Source of the DNA: Oenanthe sinensis
Lineage: Eukaryota; Streptophyta; Magnoliopsida; Apiales; Apiaceae
NCBI GenBank assembly: GCA_028671895.1
Contig: CM053810.1
Coordinates: 66,527,501-66,591,500 of the forward strand
DNA: 64,000 nt
Direction: 5' to 3'
A model generated the notes under the pieces. That model ran no database searches and had not been told where the DNA came from. It was given only the letters and a program-made list of their open reading frames with translations. Shown one piece after another: positions 37,645 through 50,181 of this stretch; the stretch's first letter is position 1; every line of letters starts with the position of its first letter. Both the position numbers and the translations under genes were made by a program.

Positions 37645-38263
37645 TTAGATGTCTTCTTTTAGATATCCATGTTATGCAGCCCCGTTTGGCTTTCTTAATA
37701 AACTCCTCATAATTGAAAAATACATGGAATATTCTCTTAAACTTGAATTTTCAATCTTATAAGTTGGGACTTGGGAGTAGATGTAATGTCCTCGTAGAGT
37801 ATATATATTGGGAGTATAGTAGAGTATTAACCTCGCGTCTTTTGCAAATATCATTAAGGCACATTTTCTTTGATTCTCCACAGAAATAAATGGAATTGAA
37901 GCTTGTGGTTCTAAATTGTATTTTTTTCCCCCTTACAAGTGCCCCTTTACAGCTATTAGGAGGCATATCTCCTTGATTCTTAGTAGTGGCTCACAAATGA
38001 TAATGCATTCCATGTTTTAAGAATCAAGAAAATCTTGCCAAGAAATAAATGACTCTAGAAATTCTCATCAAGCCATTGATCAATGATAAATTTTACTATT
38101 AAAAAAGGACTGTAAAATTCTCATCGTGCTTTAATAATAACTACTATTTTAACAATAAGCTCTATAGCAACAAAGTCATACATAAATCGTTTATTTTTCT
38201 TACAATGCCTATTAGCATAAAATAGGATGATTGAAAAAACATAACAGATTATTACAATACTGA
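37645..38263. other. Unique intergenic sequence
   Basis: This links the right edge of the duplication to the 3' end of the HD-Zip gene. No coding signal; it probably includes the HD-Zip 3' UTR. Confidence 0.5.
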
Positions 38264-39711
38264 TTATAACTCAGTACCCCAAAAGCCAAATGTATGATCT
38301 TCTTCAACTTGGAAGCCAAAGTAAGAAGAGTTTGGAGGCGGGTCGGAGTAACTACCGTCTTCAGTCTTTGAGAAAACATAATATGATGGAAACAATATAT
38401 TATTTCCCAGGTTATGTTCATCATCTTGAGATATATCTGACTGAGCCGGTTCCAAAATATATGAGCAATCCACTGGCTCCATAAGACTGGAGTAGACTTC
38501 ATCACTGTAACGTGGACTGTCTGAATCAACTGCATCACTTTTCACAGAGTAATGGTCTTCCTGCTTGCAATCCATAACTGAGTTACTAAGTACTTCACCC
38601 ACAGAAACGTCACGTTCTTGTTGGAATGCTGCAGACACCTTTTGCTTATCAAATACTACTGTCTTGCTCCCCTTATCTTCTTTGAGAAGCAGCTTGTCTG
38701 TCAGGTCGAGAACCTAGAAATATATACATCAGCCTATTTCATTAGCCAAGTTAATAAAATTAATGGAAGAGCATATAGATGCATAAGTTCTTATCAGGTG
38801 GTTGTTACCTCGGCTTTAAGTTTTTCTTTCTCTGCAAGGAGATTGTCATAGTCAGCCTTAAGGCTGTTGTAGCTATTTTGCAATACGTCATAATCTTTCT
38901 CTAGAGATTTGGTCTTCCACCGTGCTCGACGATTCTGAAACCATATCGCAACCTGTCTAGGCTGCAAGCCGAGTTCTTTTGCAAGCTGAACTTTTCTTTC
39001 AGGTTCAAGCTTGTTCTCTGTCTCGAAACTTTTCTCTAGAAATTGGATTTGATCAGCCTTAAGCCTCCTCTTTTTCACAGGCTGTTGAAAGTACTCATCA
39101 TATTCATCATCTCCAATTTCTTCTTCATCATATGACCGCATAAAGAACCCTTCATACTGATTTTTTCGCTTACCATCTTGGAAGCTAACCATGGATTTCG
39201 AACCTACCGACAAAAGCAATATTAAATCAATCCAACAATAATATCCACGGTTAGTATCATTTCTCAACCTCTACAAACCATTTTCGCCAACAAACCAGCT
39301 ACAATTAACTAGGTTCATTAATATAAATTACCTTGTATTTAAACTCAAAATAGTGTCCAAAACTAACTAAATTAAACAAGGCCTAATTAACAAGATACAA
39401 TATTACAAGATAGGCTCAAATTAAAGACTTGACAATCAGATAACTAGTAAGAAGCATAATCAAGTTGTTGTACAACTAAAAGACCAACATAATACATAAA
39501 ATCAAGAAACACAGTATAATATACTGTAATATATCTGATAAAAATACATAAAGCATGTAACTTTAAAGTCAAATAAAGAAAATTTACCAAGTAGAGAAGG
39601 AGAAGGCGCAGAAAGAAATAAAGAGTCGGGTCTTTGAATGTGAAACAAAAGGCTAGACGATGTCGTATTGGATCCATCAGAGCCACCATAGAAACACCTC
39701 CGACCCGCCAT
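38264..39711 (-). CDS. HD-Zip class I transcription factor (ATHB1/HAT5-like)
   Basis: HD-Zip I proteins bind pseudopalindromic CAATNATTG sites as dimers and control growth and stress responses. Three exons join in frame: 39588-39711, 38809-39203 and 38264-38713, giving 322 aa. An acidic stretch (about residues 65-80) precedes the homeodomain (about 85-141), which contains LEKSFETENKLEPERKVQLA and the recognition helix VAIWFQNRRARWKTK. The leucine zipper follows directly, with Leu at 142, 149, 156, 163, 170 and 177, exactly every seven residues and crossing the second splice junction. The acidic C-terminus ends in FGFWGTEL, an aromatic tail of the kind that acts in transcriptional activation in this class. 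The ATG at 39711 opens MAGRRCFYGG. Confidence 0.95.
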
Positions 39712-39736
39712 TATATATAAAAAAAAAACAAGGCAC

Positions 39737-39919
39737 TTATGTATACAAATTATTCAAGAAAATCAGAAGGGTGTCTGATTTTAATAAAGCTGATGAGAAA
39801 TATAGATACAGGAAAGTATATGTAACAAAAACAGAGATACAGGGGTGAAAAGTTAGTAGAATTTGTGGCGAAAAAAGCTGGTGATGATGAACTTGGTGAT
39901 GTGGGAAGTGTGAGAACAC
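39737..39919 (-). promoter_or_regulatory. Possible upstream ORF in the HD-Zip leader
   Basis: A 60-codon frame (starting MFSHFPHHQVHHHQL) ends 25 nt before the HD-Zip ATG. If the TATA box near 40051-40058 is used, it lies wholly within the 5' leader. ATHB1-type genes are reported to carry a conserved translational-control uORF. I cannot confirm that this peptide is that one, so the assignment is a hypothesis. Confidence 0.4.
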
Positions 39920-40050
39920 CTGCTAGGGGTACCCATGGCTGAACCCCAGTTGATAAGCTCCGTTTTTTAGTGCTTTGTTTGATTATTTTGACTGGAGAAA
40001 CAACAAGACGATAAAGATGAGGGGGTTTGTTTCTCAGTTTATTACTTGCT

Positions 40051-40058
40051 TTTATATA
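40051..40058 (-). promoter_or_regulatory. Likely TATA box of the HD-Zip gene
   Basis: TATATAAA on the minus strand lies about 340 bp upstream of the ATG, implying a leader of roughly 310 nt. Confidence 0.5.
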
Positions 40059-41174
40059 CACAAAAAGTCGCTAACTTGTAATGGAACTTGTTAATCAGAT
40101 TATTATTCGTTTTTTAAGGCATTTTTAGGGGTATTTACGAAAGTAATTGTATAATTTTATTTTCTGGGGACATTAGTTTAATAGATACTTATAATTAGGG
40201 CTGCACACATTTCTTTCCTTATTTTTTTCAAGAGATACTTTTATCTATACATTTTTTTGTCAAGAGATATTTTCTCTTCTACCGAAATATAATCCCGAAA
40301 GTAGTTAAAAAATTTATCATTTAATCGAACGTCATGCAAGATGTCCCCGGATATTTAGATAATAAAGTATTCATGTCTGAAAATTAGAACCAGCAAAGTC
40401 CTACAATGAAAATTCAAAAAGACAATTAATACCGCATCAAGATTCAAATAAATAAATAAGTAATAATTAATACCGCATCAAACAAAAAAAAAATAATTAA
40501 AAATATATAACAAAAAATATATAATATAATATTATTAAAAATAAATAAATTAAATATCAAGATAAAAAAAATCTAACTAAAGGGGATCTCTTTAGTTAAA
40601 TACCTAAAAATAATATATAATACTACACATATTTTAGATAAAATTATAAATTTAATATTTATTATCGAACAATAATTCAAGATTATTGGTATAAAATATA
40701 TCTGAAAAAAATAGAAAATAATAGTAATTTATTGTGTGATATTTGTCCAAAAATTATTCAAAATATTGTTAAAAATAAATTAATGAATTCAAAAAGAAAC
40801 TTTTTAATTAGACACATAAATAATAATAATATTAAAATAGAATGAGTACTTACACATTAACTACCAACATTAAAAAAATTAAAAATCGTAGTTAATGCTC
40901 ATTAAAACCATTAAAAATATTGATAATAAAATTAAATCATGGCTAAAAAATTAGTTAATGAATTTAAAATCAATAAAGTGTAGCCCCACTCATTAATAAT
41001 AACTCATTTAAAGAATAAAAAATGTAACTGAAAATTTTGTATATTGTGTGTGTGTGAATGATACATGTAATTACTTTTGTGATTTATATATTCACTCAAC
41101 AGTAAGTAGAATAAATTTAAAAGCACATACAGAGTCATTAATGACACATAAAAATCACCTTATATGGTCAACAA

Positions 41175-41262
41175 ACCATCATATATGACACTCTCTTATA
41201 GGCACAAAGAACCATCATATATGACACTCCCTTGTATACACAAAAAACCATCATATATGATA
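41175..41262. repeat. 36-bp tandem repeat, about 2.5 units
   Basis: Units start at 41175, 41211 and 41247 with the shared core ACCATCATATATGA. The third is truncated. Confidence 0.85.
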
Positions 41263-42011
41263 TACAGGGCTGCACAAATTTAATATATATATATATATAT
41301 ATATTACAGTAATTTTTAGTATGAACGAATTTAACAGACACTTATAATTAGGGTTGCACAAATTTAACTCAAATTGAATCATTCTGTCGTTCTTGGCCGA
41401 AAAAACGAACCATTCTAAACCGAAAATTAAATGGGCTAGTTTTTTTTTATCAAACTGAGGCTTTACTAAATTTTAACCCCGCTTAATCCATCCCAACCCG
41501 TTACGATATATACATATTAAAATACGTGTTTTAATCATTTTAACATATAAATAATAACTCTTTAGTCTATTAGTATGTACTATCTTATGTCTCGTGCCAT
41601 GCATGGATTAAATTTTTTAGTTTTTAAATATTTTTAATTTAATATTTATTTTATGACTTAAATTTATTTTTATTTGTATAATAATAATTTAAACTTTATT
41701 TATTATATTATATGTATATATTTTTATATAATTTATTTTTATTTATATTTTAATAAGATAATGTTTGTGTGTTTTGTATAGAGATATATTTTAGTTAGAA
41801 GATTAATTTGAGATATTTTAGTTTAGAGATTAATGTGTAATATATTTTAGTTAGAGGATTAATATTTTAGATTTTATTAAAATTGAATGGTTATGATCGT
41901 TTCTATGATTCACCTAAAATTGTACGGTTATGATATTTTCAATGGTTCACCTCAGTGTTTTAAAAAAAAAATCTTCAGTTTGGTTATAATAATATAGTAT
42001 GATTATAATAA

Positions 42012-42082
42012 TATAGTTTGGTTATAAAAAAAGTTCTCTAGTTTAGTTATAATATAGTTTGGTTATAAAAAAAGTTCTCTAA
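42012..42082. repeat. Short direct repeat
   Basis: The motif AGTTTGGTTATAAAAAAAG followed by TTCTCTA occurs twice about 40 bp apart, with further partial copies of TTTGGTTATAATAATATAG just upstream. This looks like local slippage-type expansion. Confidence 0.7.
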
Positions 42083-42344
42083 TATTTTAATATTCTAATA
42101 CACTATCTTAATTATAATAAAACATGTATATCTTTCGGTGATTATATTTATTTCAACTCAATCACGCAACCAAAATCAACTCAACCCAATATACAATTAA
42201 TGGGTTGGGTTACATAAAAAATAATAATTAATGGGTTAAGATTTTTATAAACCGAACTAATTGGGTTGAGTCATTTTTTTGCCCCAACATGTGTGCACCC
42301 CTACTTATAATATAATAAATTTTTAAAAAAAAGAGTATCATATT

Positions 42345-42440
42345 CCTAAGGATGACCTTAGGTAATTACCTAAGATTGAAGGAATTTTTCATATAAATAT
42401 ATCATAATTACCTAAGGATGACTTTAGGTAATTACCTAAG
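42345..42440. repeat. Pair of palindromic CCTAAGG repeats, 66 bp apart
   Basis: Two 30-bp copies (42345-42374 and 42411-42440) each read CCTAAGGATGA, then CTTAGG or TTTAGG, then TAATTACCTAAG. AATTACCTAAGG pairs with CTTTAGGTAATT across a 4-base loop in the second copy, so the region can form hairpins. Their role is unknown. Confidence 0.7.
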
Positions 42441-44280
42441 GTTAAAAAAATTATATATATTTTTTAATTTATATTAAATATACATAATATTACATAATTA
42501 GTAGTAATTAAGTTGTGCACATAAATTAACATATATAAATTATTATATTATCTAAGATCCTATAATAATTCATATTTTATTATTTTTAATCTAATTTTAA
42601 ATATATATATATATATATATAATTACTATATAACAACTTATTTTAAAATATTTGTATTTTTGTTGTTTTAATTTGACTCAAAATATTAAATAGTCTGAAT
42701 AAAAAAAATCACTCATTTATATTATTATATTTAATTTTTTGTTTGAAAACTCAATATAATCACAAAAACTCATATTTTGATTATATGAATTTGTCTAAAA
42801 TTATTTATTTATTATTATATTTAGACATCTTTATACTAAAAATATTGTTAAAACATTAAATTTTGAAATAGTACAAACTTTATTTTATTTACTACAAACT
42901 TTTTCATTTCGACCTAACATCTATACTATATTAATATATTTAAATTTAAGATTTTCTGTGATAATTAGGTTTTTAATTCAAAATTTTCATAATTTAAAAT
43001 TTATATATTTATTTTAATAATTATGTTTATAAATATAACTAAAAGAATTATATTAAATATAATCAACTTACACGTCTCATTTCATCACCACTTAAATTTT
43101 TTAATTTATTTAAATTTGTAACTCAATAATTGAATTTTATTAATATTATTATTCTTTAATTTATATTATATTTTATAAAATTCTGTTTGATATTTTATTA
43201 AAAATTTATATATACTACATAATTTTGATAAATATTAAATATTTAATAACAAAAATATTTTTATATTTCAAATATGGAAGTTCCTACCTTACACGATTGT
43301 AATCTGTAACATAAATTCTTCAAAATAAAATGCCTTCTTGTGACACTACGATTGACCAAGACACGTATAAATGTAAGAGAGTGATAGGCATGACAAAGAA
43401 GGAAAGCAAAAAACAAACAAAATACAGAAGATGGGTGGCATGTCCTATTCCTATCAATCATTTTCTCGTTTTGTATATTTGAATTTTTGCTAATGTCGTC
43501 ATTATCACATATTTTAATTTCTACTTGTATTCTTGTGATAACTGATAAGCAAATGGTGTGTTCGTGCGTGCCGTTGAACTTACGAAATGGAAAATTAATA
43601 CATCAAATTCTTAGAGTCTGTTCGTGCAGCCTATTGTAGTTTTTGGCTCCGTAATGTTCAAAAATGCTCTTTCTTCGATAAAAAGTGTTGTAAGAAAATT
43701 TTAATAACTGTTTGATAATTTTTTTGATTTAGGCTACGTTTAGGATTACTGTTAAAAATTGTTGTACTGTACGAAAAAGTACCGGTAGAAAAATTACTGT
43801 CAGGAAAATCAGATGACTATTTGGTAATTTTTTTAATTTATACATATTTTGATATATAATATATAAAAATAATATTTTTGGGAAAATTTGATGATAAAAT
43901 TAGTAGTTACTTCCTACAAAAGCTAAAATGAGCCTTTTTCAAAAGCAAGGGACATACTTTCTCTAACTGCTTTAAAATCAGTTATCGATGTATTTATTAA
44001 TGGTGTTTAATTTATTATTAAAACATACAAAACCTTATACTACATCGATAAATTTACTAATACTTTCTCTAGCTTTTTAATTTATTAATGGTGTTTAATA
44101 ATTTACTGTAAGTCCATACTGTCATCGATAAATTTTAAATACATTTACAAAAATTAAAAACATTTAAAATTAGTAGTTACTTCCTACAAGAAATTAGATC
44201 AACATTTTAATAATACCGTCACTCAATGTATCACTTTTGCTTTAAAATAATATGAGCCATATGTCATAGTTAATGGTGGC

Positions 44281-44900
44281 CACTTGTGTGGGTCGGGTCC
44301 GCACAACCGAACCTGACTCGTCAAATTATTCGATAAATTCAGTTCGAACCGGGCCCACACAACCCATTTAATTTATAATACCGATTATGTGTTCAAAAAC
44401 TAAAAATTACAGAACCGGACCGGTCCATTAGAGAAACCGGACCAGCTCGAGCCTGCAGGGATCGCACAGCCCGCACGGTAGCTCGCTAGTGTCAAAATTT
44501 GTATACCAAGTTTACCAACTCAATTTTATATAACTTTTGTAAATTTTTTAATTAGTTGAAACATTTTTATTTCATTTTAAAATGTTTTTAACTCAATTTT
44601 TGTTTAAAATGTTTTATTTAATTTTTGTAATTTTTTTAATTAGTTGAAACATTTTTATTTCAGTTTAAAATGTTTTAACTCAATTTTTAAATGTTTTTAA
44701 TTTTTGTAAATGTATTTAAAATTTGACAACTCTTGTATAATAGGAAAAAAAATTACCGACAAACTCGGACATGAGTGCCGGTCCTTTTCTCCGGTTCAAG
44801 CCCGGGCCTGGTACGGTTCGCTCAACCTTAGTGCCCAACTCGGTTATTCACTGCTCGACACGTGTTAAGCCCGGCCCGAACCGCCCTGTCTGCACAAGTG
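44281..44900. mobile_element. Possible non-autonomous DNA transposon with imperfect TIRs
   Basis: CACTTGTGTGGGTCGGGTCC at the left is matched on the opposite strand at the right by CACTTGTGCAGACAGGGCGG. GC-rich ends (CCCGGCCC-type motifs) flank an AT-rich core containing an internal direct repeat (44543-44601 and 44631-44688). No clear target duplication is seen, so the superfamily is uncertain, perhaps hAT. Confidence 0.5.
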
Positions 44901-44926
44901 TTTTGTAAACTCACGGAATCGTTCGT

Positions 44927-45150
44927 AATACTCTTTTTATTTCAAAATAAGTGTCATTTTAATTTTTTATATATATTTTAAAATATAAAAACAATTATTT
45001 ACCTATTTCATTTTCTTAATTTTCATTTTTAATAAAAATATATTATTTAAATTTTTATTTAAAAAAATTAAAAAAAATGTTATGAAAACGTTACACATTA
45101 AAAATTAAAATACGTACACAAATTCAAAACAAAGTTTATTTTAAAATGAA
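44927..45150. mobile_element. Decayed Stowaway/mariner-type MITE
   Basis: The left end (ACTCTTTTTATTTCAAAATA then AGTGTC) and the reverse complement of the right end (CTTCATTTTAAAATAAACTT) resemble the mariner MITE terminus CTCCCTCYRTYYCAAAATAA in degraded form. The interior is AT-rich and non-coding. Boundaries are approximate. Confidence 0.5.
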
Positions 45151-47344
45151 GGAAATATAATTTAATTGGAGCACCCTCGAAAATTAGGACCTCTGTTTTA
45201 CCAAAACAAGTATGACCCGATCCTTGTAATCCTAATTTTCACAAATTGTGTTAAAAATTAATAGTATACCGTGATTGTTTTCATTATTGTTAGATTAGCT
45301 CTAGTATACTTTTGTGACTACAACAAGTGAATTAAACAATACCACACCTACTCTAACCTCTCAAGGCGATTGTGACAAATACTCATGGACGAAGACATAC
45401 TGAAGTATCATCTTAAAATATGTCACATATGTCTTTTTTTTCAAAATTTATATTTTATATTTGTTATCAGATAAGTCAAACATCAAAATGAAATTAGTGA
45501 AATTTTCGAATTTCCTAGGCTATATATTTATTTATAAATAACCGAGTCTATGCCAAATTGGCCGGTTAGGTATTGGACACCTATTGTCCCTTTAATTTAT
45601 TTATTGAAGATAACATATATAATTACATAGTTTTAGTCAATACTTTATTTATGAAATTAATATCAATGTCACCTATTTATTCTATATATTAAAAAATGAG
45701 GCGGAGATCTAAAATCTAGTTGCTAGATACAATGTCTTCTTTCATCGTTGCCTCAGTAGATTTATACCAAGTGTGCTGGTGATATTGAGATGTCATTCTT
45801 TGTATATTGTTTTCATTAGTCCTTATCTAAAGTAACATTTGGTAAGAAGGAATTAATCAGCCATCACTGGCCTCTTGATTCAACGGTATTTTCCTCCCTC
45901 TTATATCAAGGTTTCGAATCTAGCTTGTCAAAAATAAAATGGACATGCGAGTGTGTTTAATCTGAAAAGGGGTTCTAAACTTGTGATTTGTATTAAAATT
46001 ATCACTGAAACAAATATAAAATTTAGTTTAATTACAAAATATGATGAGATGAGATGAGATATCTCCAGGGAGGGTGGAAATTGTTTGCTTTTTCATTGCA
46101 ATTAAGAACAAGGGATTTGATGCTTGATAGTAGCGGGAGAGGTGGCAACTATGCGTTGGTCGAACTTTATTGGATGGCTATATATATATTGCCTTGGCTT
46201 TAAGCTAGGTCCACTCCGAGGAGCCCCGCAAGTTTTATATATATTCTTCCTTGATGCATGCATGCATTTGTATCTGTTGTTGTATTACTATATGTCTATA
46301 TACTACACTCTAGTTGCCTTGGCCTACTGGGAAGCAACAGTTGATTTGTCTTCTTACTTCTTTTTGATTAAAGTTTCTTGATGTAATGCACTAAATACTA
46401 ATGCTGGTTCATTACTAGCGGATATGATCGCAAGTAAAAAAGGAATTGTTCACCAACAAGGTGGAGTCTATGATGAGTGATGACCTCGATCAAATTTGCT
46501 AATCGAAATCGATTTGCCGATTCAAAATTGATCGATCGATCAACTTTAAATTTAAGTTGATCAACTCATTATTCATGATCTTGAATTCGTTTTTAAACAA
46601 ATTATTTTTTAATTTAATTGTTACGTTAAACAAAAATTAAGATCAAGAGTTTGCACCTTCATAAAAGATAGTATTAGCTTTATAGAATTTTTTAAAGTCG
46701 AAATGATAAAGAGGCCTTTTTGTGTGTTTACAATCCATTCCTTTCACGTATTGGAACTTTAATTTGAAATAGTTTATTTAGGACAAATCAGAGTAAGAAT
46801 ATGTTGTTGATGTTAATTATACAAAAGAATGCACTTTTTTTTAGTATAGTAGTAGTAGTAGTATAATGCTACTGCTGTAGCTTTGGGTGATTGGGCTGAT
46901 AGCTGATAGGCTGCCTGGCCTCCATTCATTATAAAGAAACTTCTTTTGTAAAACTGCTTTGAATTTGTCTGCTTGATGAGTGCGACCGCGTATTTACAAC
47001 CGTCTTCCACCGGAACACTCTGCATGCATAGTTGCGTACTATTCCATAATTATCTCCATGTTAAAATTTAAAGTAATTTTCTTAATCTATTTTTTGGCTG
47101 GAAAAATTGAAGTTCTTGCTGCAAGCATAATGATGTTAGCCAATATTACTATTTATAATGACTTCTCACCAAGTTGAAACCCTAGACAGACTAATTAATC
47201 TCCATCCCTGGTAAAATATTTATCATTTTATCTTTTATATTCATTTTAAGATATATAAGAAATACTCCACAACTTACTAAAAAAAATTCCTTTTGAAAAA
47301 TTAAATATTTATTCAAAAATAATATGCAAATCATCTTTCTTAAG

Positions 47345-47582
47345 TGCCATTTTTAAACCCGACGCATAAAATTATCATAAGCATCGGGTATATTAGAACC
47401 GATGCAAAAAATTCAGTACCAATGTTAATAAGCATCCGTTAATCTAACAACCGATGCAAGAAGTCCAATTCAATGCTAAAAACGTCGTTTAAATTAACAA
47501 CCGACATAAAATAAGCATAGGTGACGATTTTTTATAAACCGACGCAAAAAACAATATGCTAAAGCATTTTTGTACTAGTTTG
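47345..47582. mobile_element. CACTA (En/Spm) terminal fragment with subterminal repeats
   Basis: Repeated AACCGATGCA, AACCGACGCA and GCATCGG motifs in both orientations are spaced every 20-60 bp. They end at 47582 in a terminus that reads AACTAGTACAAAAATGC on the minus strand, close to the CACTAGTACAAAAA end of plant CACTA elements. The other end and the transposase are not seen. A separate ACTACAAGAAAAATAG at about 47801 resembles another CACTA-type terminus. Confidence 0.6.
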
Positions 47583-48879
47583 GGCCAGTCATAAATTTGA
47601 TATATAAATTGGAATTTGTAATCTCAGTTTTAACTGATTATAAAGAAAGTACAATAGTAATTCTTAGTTAAGAAATAATTATTAGATTCACAAATTTGTG
47701 ATTATGAATTATTTAAGCTTCCAATTTGATTGGATTAAAATATAAGGGTAGTTTGAACTCGAATTTAATTTGAGTATTATCTTACTGAATTTAAGTATAC
47801 TACAAGAAAAATAGACAATTCAAATCAGCCCATAAATAGATATATTTATTTAGACTTATCAAGTTATTAATTTTTAAGAAAAAGTTGAACTAATTTTTTT
47901 ATCATGCGAGATTAAATTAAAAGATATAATAATGCAGCTTGTGATTATGAATATGATAATCGATCTATGAAAGAATTTCCGTTTCCATTTTGTTGCTGCT
48001 ATGGACCGATCTGCCGGCTATTCAAGATTCTAATTCTAGGCTGCTCAAGTAAACGGAGCAGCTCATTATTTCACTTGGGATTTCTCGCTTTATTTAGCTT
48101 GGGCCTAAAAACTTTTCATTCTTAGCCCAATATTGAAACACTTGTTGTTCGTGTATTTTCGTTGTTGTTTATAGTTTTTTTTCCAAGTGTTATATTGTTG
48201 AAAATAATAAAGAAAATTAAAAAAATCATAATAAATTAATAATAAATACTTATTTCGTTCTATTCCATGATTCACATGAAATTTACACTAAAATATAGTT
48301 ACTAAACTTTAATGGACCAACAAGAGTTGAATCAAAGTTACGGGATCTTTGTTCCTCTCTCTTCTCCCCCTTCTTTTCTTTAAATTCTTATTTCAAATAC
48401 ACTCTTTCTTTTTAGTATTTTGATTTAAATCACAATTCTTTATATAAATAATATCTTCTCTTTTCAAAGTTGAAATTTTTAACCTTTCTAAATTTTTAGA
48501 TATATTTTTGTATCTTTCGGATTTGATCCATATCATATGTATCTGTTTTCACATCTTTCAGATTTGAATTTTTAATCGGGTTTAGTGTCATTTGTGATGA
48601 CTTGTGTATCTATATGGGGCATGACCATTTTTGATGGCGTTTTGACCATATTGTTATTTTTATATGTCGTTTATGATGATATTGTGTCATATTAGATGAC
48701 TTTAATCATGAATTGAAACTTTTATGATATAATTTTATATTATATATTTTTGTTACACTTTTATCGACTTATATGTCTTTGTTGGTTTGTTTTTTATTTT
48801 TCTGGATGGGTTATTGCGTGTAGATGGAAGATGAATGAAAACATGTTTTAATACTCACTTGGATGGGAAGAAGGGTAAA

Positions 48880-49207
48880 GAGAAAGTGGACGGAGACATG
48901 AACTTGGATTTAATGGTCTCATTGTAATTAAATATTTGTTTCTTGTATCTAATTATTTTTAGTAGGACATTTTTTTCCCCTTTGAGTTTTTTTCCATAGG
49001 GTTTTGCTCATGTGAGGTTTTAACGAGGCCCTTTTTTGGTGGTATTTTATTTTCAGACATTAAGGTGTTATTGTCTAAATGTTCGAAGACAACATGGGTG
49101 CTTTTCAGTTAGATGATAAATTTGTTGAATGAAATAAACTCCTTTTTAGGTTATTGTACTTCGATACAATTCATTAATGAAATGTTATTTATGTATATAA
49201 AAAAACT
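48880..49207 (+). mobile_element. Possible retroelement 3' end (LINE-like)
   Basis: The stretch CCTTTGAGTTTTTTTCCATA, GGGTTTTGCTCATGTGAGG and TTTTAACGAGGCCC resembles the conserved tail found in plant retroelement 3' regions. It ends in AATGAAATGTTATTTATGT and a short A-run at about 49201-49207. No coding part remains. Confidence 0.4.
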
Positions 49208-50181
49208 TTAATCGACCAAATCAAAATGAACTCGAACGGTTTTTTATCGAATCAACAATGTTCGATAATATTATTGAACATATTTTCTTGTTCGAACTTG
49301 ACTTCGATCATATTAAACCGAGTTTATCGAGTTTGATCATAATCGAACCCGAATATTTATCGAATAATTTTTTTTATGCCTTTGTTGATTAACGAAATGA
49401 ACTTTTATTATTGAACTTGATCTTGAACAATTTCTTATCAAACCGAACAATATTTGATAACGTTATCGAACATAGCTTCTTATCCGAACTCGAGTTTGAT
49501 AACATATCGAACGAGGTTATCAAACTCGAATACACTTATCAAACAGTTGAATTCATTTACAAACCCTACTAAACTTCAAATATTTTATAGTCATTAGTTC
49601 ACATAATCCTAATTTTTGATTAATTCATTTTCTCATTCACTTAATTTTTAATATTATATTATATTTAAAACAATATATAGCTATACTTATAATTTAATAT
49701 ATGCCTCAAACTCTTGTTCTATACATAAATTTATTTAAAAATATAATATATTATTAATATTAAATCTTATTAATAGAACAATATTCCTTTTTTATTTATA
49801 TTAACTTTTAATAAAAGTTAAAATAACAAAAAATTAACAGAATTTAGAAAAATGAAAAATGAAAAATGAAAAAAATAAACAAATATATCATCAAATTAAT
49901 ATTAAATTTTATATCAAATATGATAATAATATAAATGTATGATATAATACTACTAGAATAGTCAACTGAAAAGCACAGGGAGGACTGGAGCTCTCCCCCG
50001 AGGAAGCAAAAGGGTTTGTTAATCTCTAATTTCGATGTTCTCCATATGCAATTAATAATTATACAAATTTATATACAAAAACACACACATGATGATGATA
50101 TGAAGTAGTAATAGTAATATTCATCTCCGATCTTTTTTGAGAATTGAGTATAGAATAGATACAGGTTTAGATACAGATACG

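Larger units (their letters stand above)
40064..50181. other. Gene-poor, AT-rich, repeat-rich interval
   Basis: About 10 kb between the divergently transcribed HD-Zip and GnTI genes. No reading frame resembles a known protein. Recognisable pieces are listed separately: 36-bp tandem repeats, a palindromic repeat pair, a TIR-bounded element, a decayed mariner MITE, a CACTA end, a LINE-like 3' end and a TTATCGAAC-rich repetitive stretch (about 49200-49560). The GnTI promoter should lie in the last few hundred bases. Confidence 0.6.

Noticed and set aside
41175..41262. Regularly spaced repeats recalling a CRISPR array
   Set aside because: Only about 2.5 units, the spacers are themselves similar, and the window is from a plant nuclear genome; it is a small tandem repeat.
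46124..46381. An 85-codon plus-strand frame with hydrophobic residues
   Set aside because: Tyr/Leu-rich from AT-rich DNA, no domain, no splice or promoter context.
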